Source of the DNA: Schizosaccharomyces osmophilus
Lineage: Eukaryota > Ascomycota > Schizosaccharomycetes > Schizosaccharomycetales > Schizosaccharomycetaceae
Length of the DNA: 64,000 nucleotides
NCBI RefSeq assembly: GCF_027921745.1
Contig: NC_079238.1
Coordinates: 1,612,001 to 1,676,000, forward strand
Direction of reading: 5' to 3'
Under the pieces are notes generated by a model. It saw only the letters and a program-made list of their open reading frames with translations, made no database searches and had not been told where the DNA came from. Of the stretch, positions 10,396 through 20,836 are shown piece after piece; positions within the stretch are counted from its first letter, which is position 1; the number at the start of each line of letters is the position of its first letter. The translations under genes were made by a program, and so were the position numbers.

Positions 10396-11067
10396 CTTTA
10401 CTAACTAATGAAAAAGTATGCTTAGTTGTGGTTGGCACTGGAAAGGTTTCGGAGTGGGTTGAATAGGGGACTGCTTCATCAGCAAATTTTCGTAACGCTG
10501 CGTAGTGCATAATAGGCTTTTCCTTATAGATATAACAACGGATGTTCCACAACATTCGGTAACAAAGAACGTTATCGAACATTTCCGGCTCCTTAGTACT
10601 TGAATAGTTTGTCTGAAGTATCCTCGTTCCAGAGTGTAATATCGCGGGCATGGTCCCACATAACGCATAGTATCGTAGGGTTAAATAAAGATAAAGCAAT
10701 GTAAACAAAAGAAAGAAATTGCAAAAAAAGAGAAAACGAGTCGTGATGTCAATGAGTTGTCGTAGACTCCCAAATGGGAGAAAACAAACAAGGATCTTGT
10801 TAAACTAAATGTCTCTTCATCAGGACTGAGATAATTCTAGGCTGTCACATCTTATATCGGATCCGGTTAATACAATAGGGAACATTCAGGATGAGTTCAA
10901 GTGTCAAGGAAAGTAGAACGATTTGCGCCAGTAATTTTTGCTATGAACCCTCTAATTGAATGCTTTATATTGCTAGAAGACGTTTGGGAAACTAGTATTT
11001 AATTGTTTAAAGTTTAATAAGTTTTTCTCTCTTTCACGGTTTTATGGTAAAGTCAATTTTTGCGGTT
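10396..11067. other. Intergenic, rad24 promoter and dmc1 3' side
   Basis: No gene seen; frames on the minus strand here overlap each other and have no family signal. Two GTTTAA cores at 11005 and 11012 lie in the likely dmc1 3' UTR (TTAAAC on the transcript). Confidence 0.5.
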
Positions 11068-12126
11068 TTAAGACACGTCAGCAATTCCTCCGGGTGTGAT
11101 AATGTAACTACACTCTGCTTCAGGCATATCAGGGGAATCGTTGAGTTTTGCAACACGCTCTTCTCCCCGTCCTTTTCTCAAAAGCAGGCGTGTAGCACTG
11201 GCATGTGCCATGACATGGCCACCGACCGGTTTACGATCGTTGGAAGCAAACATGAGAGCGGCACCAGGGTCTGCTTGAACTTGATTCGTGACAAACACGG
11301 CTACATTGAATTCCTCTGAAATGTGGTTTAACCGGGCTAACATGATATTTAGTTTTTGCTGGCGCTCTGACAGTTCACCTCTTCCAGAGTAATCTACTCG
11401 GAAAAGCGCCATAATGGAATCAACAATGAGAAGTCGATATTGACCATCCTCGGCGAAGATAGTTCCCAATCTCGTAATATAGTCCATTTGCTGTTCAGAA
11501 TTGTAGGCGCGACTAACGATTATGTTTTCCATTGTTTGATCAGGATCCAAGCCATAACGATCAGCAATTGCTTTGATACGATCAGGGCGGAATGTTCCTT
11601 CAGTATCAATAAAGGCTACTTTTCCTTCTGCGCCGCCCATATCCTTAGGAAGTTGTGCCGCAACACAAAGGGTATGAGACATTTGTGTTTTTCCGCATCT
11701 GAATTCACCAAACACTTCTGTGATACTCATGGACTGAATTCCGCCTCCTAGAATACCATTCAATGCTTCCGAGCCAGTGGAAATGTTCCATACTCGCTTA
11801 CGAGTTTGACTAATTTCCATTGCCGTAGCAAAATTCACCGGGCACATCTTTGAAGCCGCTTCTTTGAGCTTATCTACTTTTGCTTCACTGAATCCTTTGA
11901 TTTTTAATAAGAATCTCTTGGTAGACATGTGGACTCCCTGTACGGTGCAGATTCCAGACTGTTTAAGACGAACAATATCAGTCATTCCAATACCTTGAGA
12001 GAAAATTTGTTAGCGTCTCTAGTAAATTTTCTCTTGAAACATACCATGAGAAGTTAATTCTTCAATATCGCTGAAGGCCATTTGGTCTTCGCCAGCCGTG
12101 TCAACAATGTCTGTAATAGCACTCAT
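11068..12126 (-). CDS. dmc1: Meiotic RecA-type recombinase Dmc1
   Basis: Meiosis-specific strand-exchange ATPase that forms filaments on single-stranded DNA and drives pairing with the homologue. Two exons: 12045-12126 and 11068-11993 (donor GTATGT, acceptor TCTCAAG after GCTAAC), 335 aa. Seen: N-terminal helix-hairpin-helix region, the family block [15 protein letters not shown], Walker A GEFRCGKT at residues 123-130, Walker B LLIVDS at 215-220, and the DNA-binding loops ([10 protein letters not shown] and [13 protein letters not shown]). GVHM and [12 protein letters not shown] point to Dmc1 rather than Rad51. Upstream lie two MCB boxes and a forkhead-like site. Confidence 0.95.
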
Positions 12127-12628
12127 TTTTGTTTAAATATAGCAATCTATGAACAATTGGTTTACTGAATATACTAAAGATCTGTTTGAAGGATGCTTTA
12201 GAAATAAATATTCGCGTTTCAAGTGTTATGAGAAACGCAAATTCAGGACGCGCTCTATATAACATAATTCTAAATCGGAATTATACGATATAGGCCACAT
12301 AAATACACATATTTCTTTTAGATTCGAAAGATTAGTATTTTTATGTATTCATTATACTATATATGCGCACTACATGCACGCGTATACGGCAAACTTTTGT
12401 TTCCATTATTCAGACGCGTCGCGTAAACAAACTTTTTTGGTCGAATATGGTGACTTTACGCGCTGAATGGGATAAAACATTAAATTTACAAGTATAAACA
12501 TTTCTTTTGCATTTATTTCTGCTTCTATACCTCTATATATATATATATATTAAATCGCCTTTACTGAGTAAACATTTGAACGAAATGGAAAATATAGATA
12601 ATACAACAAAGTCTATGAAAGCAAGTAA
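12127..12628. other. Intergenic, dmc1 promoter and thioesterase 3' side
   Basis: Contains the MCB/forkhead sites listed separately and a (TA)n run at 12534-12551. No gene seen. Confidence 0.6.
12378..12432. promoter_or_regulatory. MCB and forkhead-like sites upstream of dmc1
   Basis: Two perfect ACGCGT boxes (12378-12383, 12414-12419), the second followed at once by CGCG and by GTAAACAAAC (12423-12432). ACGCGT is the binding site of MBF (Cdc10 with Res1/Res2), which in fission yeast drives S-phase and early meiotic genes; GTAAACAAAC is close to the FLEX site of meiotic forkhead factors such as Mei4. They lie about 250-305 bases before the dmc1 ATG. Function is inferred. Confidence 0.6.
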
Positions 12629-13573
12629 CTAATCGGTTCCAATTGTAGAAAGTGCAAATTTATACATGTCAAGGAAAGATTCCGGGGAGGGGGAATGCAT
12701 GTCTCCGTCATAAAGTTTGTTCATACAATTCAAAAGGAGCTTTTGCTTCATATATTCTGCGGAAGCACTAGAAAGAGCAGAAGGAACAATGGGATCGTTA
12801 TTCATATAACCCAGAAAAATAGGAATGTTTCTAGCAACCTTTGAAAGATTCTTTGGAAACTCGTGCTCAAGTGGAAGGAAGCCAGAATGGCCCATGATAC
12901 CAGCCAAGCGTTTAGGATATGTCAATCCTGCAAAGAGGGAAACCATACAACCTTTTTATACGTTAGTAATTCACACTTGGAGAGGACTTTTTTAAGGAAA
13001 GCTAGCGAGCAGAAAAATATCTTACCTTGAGAGAAACCTCCGATCAAGATTTTGTCGCTGGAAATTCCTGCAGCAACTTCAGCGTCTATCAATTGGTGAA
13101 GCATGTTGACGCAATGAAGGATCCCTTCTTCATCTTGCTTATTCAAATTATCAAAAGAATATATGTCAAACCTAATGAGGGTATGGATTAGCATTTGACT
13201 TTGTCCTCTGAAAGAAATTTCGTAACCACGTTGAGACATACCAAGAAGGCATTTTGAAGTTATTGTTTGCAGTCACAGGAGCGATTGGTCTGGAAGTTTT
13301 TGTTAATAAACCTGAAAGTTATTTAATGTACGTACGCGTTAGGAAATATCCATTTTACATGACCCATCGACTTGAACTGCTCTGCCATAAATGACCAGCC
13401 ATGACCAGAATCACCAAGACCTAAAGTGTTAAATACTTCTGTTTGCTAAATAGCAAGACACTCAACCATCATTGTGTTAGTATTACTGCCAAAATCATAC
13501 CATGAAGAAAGATGACGGTCGCTTTGTGCGTCAAAGTGGGATTTACGATGGCAGAAGTTAACTTGGAAGCCAT
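12629..13573 (-). CDS. Acyl-protein thioesterase / lysophospholipase
   Basis: Small alpha/beta hydrolase of the APT1 family, which removes palmitate from cysteines of membrane-linked proteins. Five exons: 13501-13573, 13336-13420, 13242-13289, 13026-13171, 12629-12951, giving 224 aa with all four phases consistent. Catalytic Ser116 in GGFSQG, Asp170 in NNDPIVP and His203 in DGDMHSP are present; FLHGLGDSGHGW near residue 22 forms the oxyanion region. The usual HG before the Asp block is GYMN here, a mild variant. The third exon is only 48 bases. Matches SPAC8E11.04c by position. Confidence 0.9.
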
Positions 13574-14200
13574 AGTGCTTGTGAATGAGAGAATGTATTA
13601 CAAAAATGGTCTGAAGAAAAAGCTGAAAGTATTTGGTAAAGTACCGTTCCTCTAAATATTTTTTCTTAAAGTACGTTTAAGCTTAATTTCTTTAGCGAGT
13701 GATAGTGACGAATGTTTGGTATTTACATTTAGAGTCTCAAAAAAATCAATAGATAATGTGTATATAAGTTTACAATGAAAGACTTGGGATTCTACCTGCG
13801 TATTCCATATGAAAATACGAACCAACAAACTAAATTCGTATACACCTAACTGGAAATGAACAAAACATGTAATCGATTATCTAGGTAAGTCATTAAACGT
13901 ATAGACATGGAGTGTTGAGAGTCAAAAAGACGTGTATAATTATAAGGACTATTAATAAGGGCTCCATGATGCCCATATTAATAAGGAAAATATGAACAAA
14001 ATAGTAGGAAAGAATAAAAGAGTAGCTTGGGTATCCCGCCCAATAACAAGAAACACATGAATCATAAAAGATTAGTAACAAAAAGGCCAAAGGAAAGCAT
14101 CATTCAAAGCTAAACAATAGTGGAGATTATGAACTGAACCAAAAAATAGGAAAACAAAGATAGAAACGCATTCTTTCAAGGGAAAAAGGGGCGATCCAAG
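13574..14200. other. Intergenic, thioesterase promoter
   Basis: A hydrophobic 65-codon minus-strand frame (13893-14090) is present but shows no family features; I see no convincing gene. Confidence 0.5.
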
Positions 14201-15154
14201 TTAACGAGCGGACTTTCGTAAGCGTTTACTAAGCTGCACAAGATCATCTACCACTGTTTCATAAAGTAATTTATCATTCAACGATGAGTCGCGCTTATCA
14301 GTCCAGTACTGTGCTAGAGCAGTGGCCTCTGAAACGTATTGCTTCAACATTTCTATATGCTCGACTAGAGCATCGGGAGATCGAGATGCAAGTACTTCCT
14401 GGGTAGTACAACATAGACGTCGAGCAACTGTGTAATTGAATGAGGGCTCGTTTTCTAACTGCGTAGTAGAAGTCGAGATTTTAAGGATATTTTTGAAAGA
14501 AGAAGAAGTAGAAGAAGCCGGAAAGTTCGATTGTGTTGGTAACAACTCGTCCAAATCAACTGGCAGCCCCATAGAGACCAAAAAGATATGTCGAATGCTG
14601 GAGCGTAACCAGTCGGGCCGTTGAAGGACGGGCATTTCAATGAGTTTATCCCATAACGATAAGATCCTTGCGAGATCAAGAGGTGATTCGGGAAGAGGTT
14701 CGGGGTCTTTAGGAGGACCAAACAAAGCGTGAACAGAAGCTTCAAAATTCTCAAACCAATGATCTCCCTCGAAAGTCGCAATAGGAGCCTCTATCTCCAC
14801 TTCGCCGAATTCGCCAAAATCATCAAAATCATTACTTTCCTCTAATATATGTTCTTCTGCTTCATAAGTTAAGCTTGGTAGTTCGTTCTCTCCTGTTGGA
14901 CTGTCCTTATGGTTTGCTTCTCCCTCCATTGCATTCGGCTCGTCCGTTTCGAAAGGTTGAAACTCATCTACGGGAGAAGCAGTATTTGTCTCATTCGTCT
15001 CTTGCAAAGAATCCCTGCTTTGCTTTTCTGTCAAATCCTTATGGTTTGCATTTTCAGGATTCATACTAGTGGGAAACGGTTCAAAGTCGGAATCCTCATT
15101 TTGGCTATGTTCTTCGTCTAAAGACCGTCGAAAAGACGAAGTATCGAGATTCAT
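14201..15154 (-). CDS. Laa2-like acidic clathrin-adaptor accessory protein
   Basis: A 317-aa single-exon protein. The first half is acidic and disordered and carries three related acidic-Phe motifs: DFEPFP near residue 23, EFQPFE near 64 and DDFGEFGEVE near 114. Motifs of this kind bind the ear domains of AP-1 and GGA adaptors. The second half is helical (ALFGPPKDPEPLP, then LSLWDKLIEMPVLQRPDWLR). This layout resembles the fungal Laa2 family (S. cerevisiae YBL010C), which works with Laa1 and AP-1 at endosomes. The assignment is by motif and layout, not a clear alignment. Position fits SPAC8E11.05c, a conserved fungal protein. Confidence 0.6.
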   Translation of the reverse strand: MNLDTSSFRRSLDEEHSQNEDSDFEPFPTSMNPENANHKDLTEKQSRDSLQETNETNTASPVDEFQPFETDEPNAMEGEANHKDSPTGENELPSLTYEAEEHILEESNDFDDFGEFGEVEIEAPIATFEGDHWFENFEASVHALFGPPKDPEPLPESPLDLARILSLWDKLIEMPVLQRPDWLRSSIRHIFLVSMGLPVDLDELLPTQSNFPASSTSSSFKNILKISTSTTQLENEPSFNYTVARRLCCTTQEVLASRSPDALVEHIEMLKQYVSEATALAQYWTDKRDSSLNDKLLYETVVDDLVQLSKRLRKSAR

Positions 15155-15943
15155 AAGAATACAGACAAAAGACCTTGACGATTCTGTCTGCAGGTAAAGT
15201 ACGCGTGTTCGTTTACCAAATTAGGAGATGGAAGGAAACAATGCTAGTTGAATTCAATTCTATGTTGAAGTACGGTGAATTTACATAAACAATCTTAAAT
15301 CATCTCATTATTTTTTTAGAATTGTAAACAAAGAACTGTGATAATATAAACAAACAGATACAGTACGCGATAGAATGTCCTTTTCCATGGTTGATGATTT
15401 TCTTTCCTTTTCTCTTTTTGATTCAATAAAACTAGAACAAAAAACTTTGGGCTTTCGTTGCATGTTTCACCATTATTAATTGTATTAGCGGTAGAAGGGT
15501 TGCAGAATATATATTCAATTTGTAATCATTTTTGAGGGTTTGTAATAGAATTTTGTCATTTCAATGGATCAGGAAATCCCATTCGAAACACGTTGGTTTG
15601 TCAAGTAAGTAGGAAACGGGAATTGGCGTGAAATTGCCTAAATTGTTATTTACTTATTGATTCCTATACTACAAGTGATACATCAAAGTAGACGATATCA
15701 TAACCATTTGTTAAAGTTGCTCGTCAGTAGAAAGCGATTTCAATTCAAGTTGAAAAGCTTTGCTTTAATGAGAATCAGTTGTCATTCACAACGTTCAATG
15801 GAATGGAAATCAATAAGCTTGTAGGGAATTTTGATAGCTATAAAAGAGTGGGAAAAATCTATAAGAAAAAAAAAGCACATTCCAAAGGATAAGATAAAAA
15901 CTTAAAAAAGAGAGAGTGGATTCGTTCAATTACGAGGAAATAT
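15155..15943. other. Intergenic, Laa2-like promoter and alp31 3' side
   Basis: One ACGCGT box at 15201-15206 lies about 50 bases before the Laa2-like ATG. A 13-codon plus-strand start at 15563 runs into a GTAAGT donor; see findings. No settled gene. Confidence 0.5.
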
Positions 15944-16460
15944 CTAAGCATGTCCATTTTTAGGGGCATCGCTGGATTGCTCCTTTTCTAAGACTTCCTT
16001 GGCCGTGTCAAGGACGGATTTGGCGGACTCCAATTCGGGCAGACCCTCATAGACTGGGTTATCAACGATGGATTGAAGGTCTTCTGAAGCTTGTTGTAAG
16101 CGATTGAGAGCATCTGGAAGAGCACGAAGATGATGCTTCAACACAAATTTCTACTCGATGGTTAAATTTCAACTACTTTTGGAGATGGTATGAACCCAAT
16201 GTATCATGGAAAACGGTTGGATGGGAACCCTGTCTATCCGGATAAATCATCACATACCTGGTGCTCCACTTCATGCTCGTCTTCCTGATTGTTGATGCGA
16301 GTCTGCACGCGTTCCTTGGCGTCTTGAATATCGACGTGGACAACCTGGAATTTGGTCAGCAAACTTGTTTTGTGGTTTTGACACTACATACTTGGACATC
16401 CTTCAGAATACGTTTTACGACATTTGTTTTAATGTTGACAACTCTACTTGGGTTTGACAT
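15944..16460 (-). CDS. alp31: Tubulin-folding cofactor A (Alp31)
   Basis: Small three-helix chaperone that holds beta-tubulin on its way to the tubulin dimer. Three exons: 16392-16460, 16258-16344, 15944-16150, all in phase 0, giving 120 aa. Donors are all GTATGT. Seen: the heptad-rich helices (KTNVVKRILKDVQ, DAKERVQTRINNQEDEHEVEHQ, LPDALNRLQQASEDLQ) and the family order of three helices. No single open frame covers more than the last exon, which is why it looks short at first sight. Position between the Laa2-like gene and sou2 fits S. pombe alp31. Confidence 0.9.
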
Positions 16461-17970
16461 CTTGGTTTCCGTTTGAATTAAAAAGACTATGGGAAAAGGA
16501 TCGAAAACGAGGAACTTGAGAAGAAGTAACAGGATACCCAGATGAGACTAGGCCAAGACTTTAAGACGGCATGCAAGGAGGATGCAAGCGTGAAATAGAA
16601 ACCTGATTTGCATAAAACGCTCCTTGAAAGAAAAAAGAAAAACAAGACACGACGTTTTGCTATTGGTGTTTCTAGCGTCTTGGGTTCTACTGAAGACTTC
16701 CCTCGAGATTGGATGAAAAAGTCTTTCCCCAAAACCAAAAAATCAGTAGCTATCGACTTTTCAAAAAGAAAAGGCAAACCTTCCAACAAATACTTGCCCC
16801 AGCGTTTGTTTGGGTTTCTACTCAACAAAACGAATCCTTGTTTACTATGGTCGTAGAACGAGCTCCAATATCTATACTTACGAATGGAAGGAATCTCCCA
16901 ATTCCAATTCCAATTTCGCCAAAGCGATCGAAATAGTCAATCCTATACATCCTGTACAATTATACACATTCACAGTTTGTCTATGTTTCCATAAACAAAC
17001 AAAAAGAATACTACGCCGGTTGACTGTAAAACTTCGACTTTACAGATGATAACATTAGCATTACCTACAAGGACCTTGATCTGATAAGAATCGACTCCCC
17101 CAAGAGACGATGAAATGAGTAAGAGAAGAGAAGAGAAAAAGGGAGAGGTTCTCGCAGACAAGAACAGCATAGAAAACCACAAGCCAATTCGGAATCCTGT
17201 TCGCTTGGAGTTCTCCTAGGGACGACGAAAAAATTACACATCAGTCATCTCGCTTCTTTGGCTTTGTGATACCGTAAACAAATATTCCCATCGTAGTAAA
17301 CGAATGGTCCATGAATTTCGTACACTTGGAGAAGTCCATGTAGCATGATTTAAACGGTTTTGGCTGCTTTGTTTTTCTTTTTCTTTGTAGATGCCAATGA
17401 TTGTAAGGATGTGCTGGTACTTCTATCACTTTGAGAGGATTGAGGTTTGGCTGCATTTTGCTCTCTGGAGTTGTTTTCACAACGACTTGACGCCATTGGG
17501 AGGAAAAAAAATAAAAAACATCTGTATTTGGTTATGTACGATACAGTGTTTCCATGATCATTTGGGATCTATGCACAAAGAAAATCCGGCTTCTTTGTAG
17601 ATGGTCTTATTTTTCAATTTTGTACTTTTATAAATATAAAATTTTACCTTTTTCCCCTCCGAGTAATATTAAATTGACGTTCTTGTGAAGCCTTCTGGGA
17701 GGTTTGTTGTAAGCAAAGAACAAACCTTGATTCCTCTGCTCTGAACATAGAGTCCAATAATTCTGGTGTTTCTTTTGTTTCTCTTTTTGTATCAAGGTTC
17801 AATTACAAAGGGAATAAAATTGCGATTCCTTTGCTTTCATCACTCTTTTTCAAAGTTTTCACCTTTACTCAAGTATTCTAGATTTATAAATTGAATCCTT
17901 GTCTTCTTGTAATCTACATACTTGTAATTAAGTTTGGTTCCTTGCTGTTAACTACTTCCTACTTTCTATC
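16461..17970. other. 1.5-kb gap between alp31 and sou2
   Basis: Both genes start outward from this region, so it is a divergent promoter, yet it is far longer than others here. Several overlapping 60-80 codon frames (16608-16936) exist in two frames with no family signal. A purine-rich tract runs 17106-17150, and a TGACGT half CRE (Atf1-type) lies at 17675-17680, about 290 bases before the sou2 ATG. A long sou2 leader or a noncoding RNA is possible. Confidence 0.45.
17675..17680. promoter_or_regulatory. CRE-like half site upstream of sou2
   Basis: TGACGT is the core bound by the stress factor Atf1-Pcr1. One copy in a long promoter can be chance; listed because polyol/ketose reductases are often stress induced. 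Confidence 0.25.
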
Positions 17971-18741
17971 ATGTCGCTTTCTATGTTTTCATTAAAGGGT
18001 AAGACCTCTATTGTCACGGGTGGATCCGGCGGAATCGGATTTGCTATTGCAAAATCCTTGGCCGCCGCTGGCTCTAATGTCGGTCTCTTGTACGGCGGAA
18101 ACAAAAAGGCTCTCGACTATGCCCGCGAGCTCCGCGAAACCTATCATGTGAAATCTGAAGCCTACTCTTGCTCTATCGAAAAGCGCAATGCTGTCCTTGA
18201 AACTACTAACCAGGCAGTCAAGGAACTCGGAGGCCGTCTCGACATCATGGTTGCCAATGCCGGAATCGCCATTCCACATCTTGCCTTGGAAGACGAAAAC
18301 GAAGACATTTGGACAAAGGTTGTTAACGTGAACTTGAATGGCGCCTATTACACCGCACAAGCTGCTGGCCATCACTTCAAGAATCAAGGCAGCGGCAGCT
18401 TGATTTTCACTGCCAGTATGAGTGGTCATATCGCCAATTGGCCTCAGCAATGGGCTTCCTACCATGCTACCAAGGGTGCTGTCAAGCATCTTTCTCGTGC
18501 TCTTGCTGTCGAATGGGCTCCCTTTGCCAGAGTCAATTCGGTCTCTCCCGGATATATTGATACTGACTTGACTCTCTATGCGGACGAAAAGCTCCGTAAG
18601 CAATGGAAAGATTTAACTCCTCAAGGCCGCATTGGATTGCCTGAAGAATTGGTCGGTGCTTACGTTTATCTCGCCTCAGATGCCAGTTCCTATTGCACAG
18701 GCACGGATATTGTCGTCGACGGTGGCTACGTCTCCCGTTAA
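17971..18741 (+). CDS. sou2: NADP-dependent sorbose/mannitol-type reductase (SDR)
   Basis: Classical short-chain dehydrogenase, 256 aa, single exon. Cofactor loop TGGSGGIG at residues 16-23, NAG block at about 96-98, catalytic Ser149, Tyr164 and Lys168 (YHATK) are intact, and the end is VDGGYVSR. The sequence is of the Sou1/Sou2 group that reduces keto-sugars such as sorbose or fructose to polyols. No targeting signal: cytosolic. Codons are strongly biased, which suggests high expression and explains the long antisense frames over it. Position fits S. pombe sou2. Confidence 0.9.
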   Translation: MSLSMFSLKGKTSIVTGGSGGIGFAIAKSLAAAGSNVGLLYGGNKKALDYARELRETYHVKSEAYSCSIEKRNAVLETTNQAVKELGGRLDIMVANAGIAIPHLALEDENEDIWTKVVNVNLNGAYYTAQAAGHHFKNQGSGSLIFTASMSGHIANWPQQWASYHATKGAVKHLSRALAVEWAPFARVNSVSPGYIDTDLTLYADEKLRKQWKDLTPQGRIGLPEELVGAYVYLASDASSYCTGTDIVVDGGYVSR

Positions 18742-19243
18742 TAATTTTCTTTCTAAACAACTGCGGGTTTCCCACCACTACTCGGCAAAAGGTTCGTTGT
18801 TCACCTTTACTTGGCTTCGCTGATACTTCTTAATTTGTCCAGTGTTGATGTTGAAACGTGTTTGATATTTTTCTATTTTTTTTTAGATCTCTTTTGTCTT
18901 TTCTTTTAATTATGTAGATACTTGGTTCTCTCTAGATAATGAACAATGATGCTTTCAAGGTTTCCAATTCCAGCTGTAGTCTTCATTTCTTTGTCCATAT
19001 TTTGTTATACATCTGTCCTTTTTCCATTCTTTCTTAATTTTTATAATGTACGCCTATGTTTTCCATTCCTTTTCGGGGCCATTAATTCCCTTTCCTTGGG
19101 TAGCAACTACATAGGATTTTTCCTTTTTCCTTTTTCTATTTGTATTCTCTAAATCATTTCATTTTGCTATTTTCCTATTCAACTACTTTTTCTCTCGCGT
19201 CTGTATTTCCTACCCAAAGCAATATCGCTCACCATCCATCATA
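18742..19243. other. Intergenic, sou2 to rmt2
   Basis: Pyrimidine-rich spacer between two plus-strand genes; terminator of sou2 and promoter of rmt2. No gene seen. Confidence 0.6.
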
Positions 19244-20317
19244 ATGGAAGTCCCCATTATCGCAGATTCTGACACTTTTCAAGAGTCCCCTGAATCCTTG
19301 CAACTCATCGAAGCTGCTAAGCAATTGGACCTAGCAAAGGTACAGGAAATGGTTGATCAGGGCGCCGTTACTGCTGCTTTAGACGTTGACAGTGGGAAAA
19401 ACGCTTTGCATTTCGTGGCCTTAAACGCCAATGCAGAAAACGAAAAGAAGGCTGTGGAACTTGCCAAATGGATGTTAGGTAACGGTGGAGTTTGGAATGG
19501 CATCGATAAATCTGGTGAAACACCTGGTTGCATTGCTCGCCGCAAAAATCTGAACGAACTCTACGAGACAATTGTCGACGCAGGCGTCCGCTGCGAGTTA
19601 CTTCTTTCTCTTATCGAAAGAAAAGACAAAGTCAATGAACGCCTGGACACCAATGAAAAGTACTTACAGAGCACTCTTTCATACACGCAACCTACTGAAG
19701 ACAGTAATAGTCTTCTTGACAGCGATGCAAACGCTGTCATGATGTCTTGGGAAAAGAAAATCATGCAACGATCTGCAGAGATCATTGCATCGAAACCTGG
19801 TTGCCGTGTCTTAAACGTTGGTTTTGGGTTGGGCATCATCGACACTTTTCTACAAGAAAGGCAGCCATCTTTACATGTAATTATCGAGCCCCACCCCCAT
19901 GTACTAGCCTTTATGCGGAAAACCGGCTGGATGGATCGTCCAAATGTTGTTGTTTATGAGACTACTTGGGAAAGCGCTATTCAGGACATTGCTTCCAAAT
20001 ACGTCTTCGATGGTATCTACTACGACGCCTTTGCTGAAAGCTACGAAGATTTACGAAATTTTTTCGATTCGGCAGTTGGTATTTTAGATCCTGATACTGA
20101 TTCTAAGCTTTCCTTTTTCAATGGTTTGGGCGCTGATAATCAGACCTTCTACGATGTCTACAAAAAGTTAGTTCCTATAGATCTTACCTCCTTCGGCTTT
20201 AACTGTACCTACGAAGTTATGCCAACAAGCAGTGCAGAGGACGAGTGGGAGGGTGCAAAGCGTCGTTATTGGAATGTCGTTGATTACTTTCTTCCTGTCA
20301 TTACATTCGACTTGTAA
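19244..20317 (+). CDS. rmt2: Protein arginine delta-N-methyltransferase Rmt2
   Basis: Fungal and plant type IV arginine methyltransferase; the yeast enzyme methylates Arg67 of ribosomal protein L12. 357 aa, single exon. Seen: ankyrin-like N-terminal region (residues about 15-115, with [10 protein letters not shown] and [15 protein letters not shown]), then a SAM-binding motif [14 protein letters not shown] near 195, the acidic EPHPH block, and [10 protein letters not shown] near 260. The frame is clean to the stop and the length fits the family. It converges on dph1. Confidence 0.92.
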   Translation: MEVPIIADSDTFQESPESLQLIEAAKQLDLAKVQEMVDQGAVTAALDVDSGKNALHFVALNANAENEKKAVELAKWMLGNGGVWNGIDKSGETPGCIARRKNLNELYETIVDAGVRCELLLSLIERKDKVNERLDTNEKYLQSTLSYTQPTEDSNSLLDSDANAVMMSWEKKIMQRSAEIIASKPGCRVLNVGFGLGIIDTFLQERQPSLHVIIEPHPHVLAFMRKTGWMDRPNVVVYETTWESAIQDIASKYVFDGIYYDAFAESYEDLRNFFDSAVGILDPDTDSKLSFFNGLGADNQTFYDVYKKLVPIDLTSFGFNCTYEVMPTSSAEDEWEGAKRRYWNVVDYFLPVITFDL

Positions 20318-20836
20318 ATGGTCAATATAGTTGTCATATATGTTTTAATATTTTGAATAAGATAGGGGTATACACGGTTCATTCGTTGAGTGTAGTCATA
20401 ACAAATTGAGAGATGGATTAGCTAATTGTATAGACATTGCCGCTGGATGCTTTCCAAGAGGAAAATACTCGCTTGTCTGAGTTTACATGAGCATGTAGCC
20501 GTTTATTTTTTTTCTATATTATACAAACTGTACAACCTAAATAAGAGAAAACTTCATAAATTTTGATTCCACAGGTCATGGACAAGAAGGTCAATTCTTT
20601 AAACCTCGCATACTGAGCTAATAGATACATACAAAAATAAGCTTGCAATGAATACAGCATCATGCGTAAAAAGCTACGCGAAGTAAAAGGTAATTAACCT
20701 GCAAATTCGTGCGCTTAAACGAACACTTTACATAAACGTACGTTGGACGAAAACAAAACAAGTAAATATAAACGAATCATGGACAACATTCACATCATTT
20801 TTCTAGTAACGTTTCTAAATTTGCTGGAGCAATACA
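20318..20836. other. Convergent intergenic, rmt2/dph1
   Basis: AT-rich 3' regions of two converging genes. No gene seen. Confidence 0.6.

Noticed and set aside
13893-14090. Hydrophobic 65-codon minus-strand frame
   Set aside because: Composition follows AT-rich spacer DNA; no charge pattern, family motif or promoter that would mark a membrane protein gene.
16608-16936. Overlapping Lys-rich frames upstream of sou2
   Set aside because: Two frames overlap with equal quality and neither shows domains; A-rich sequence yields Lys codons by chance.
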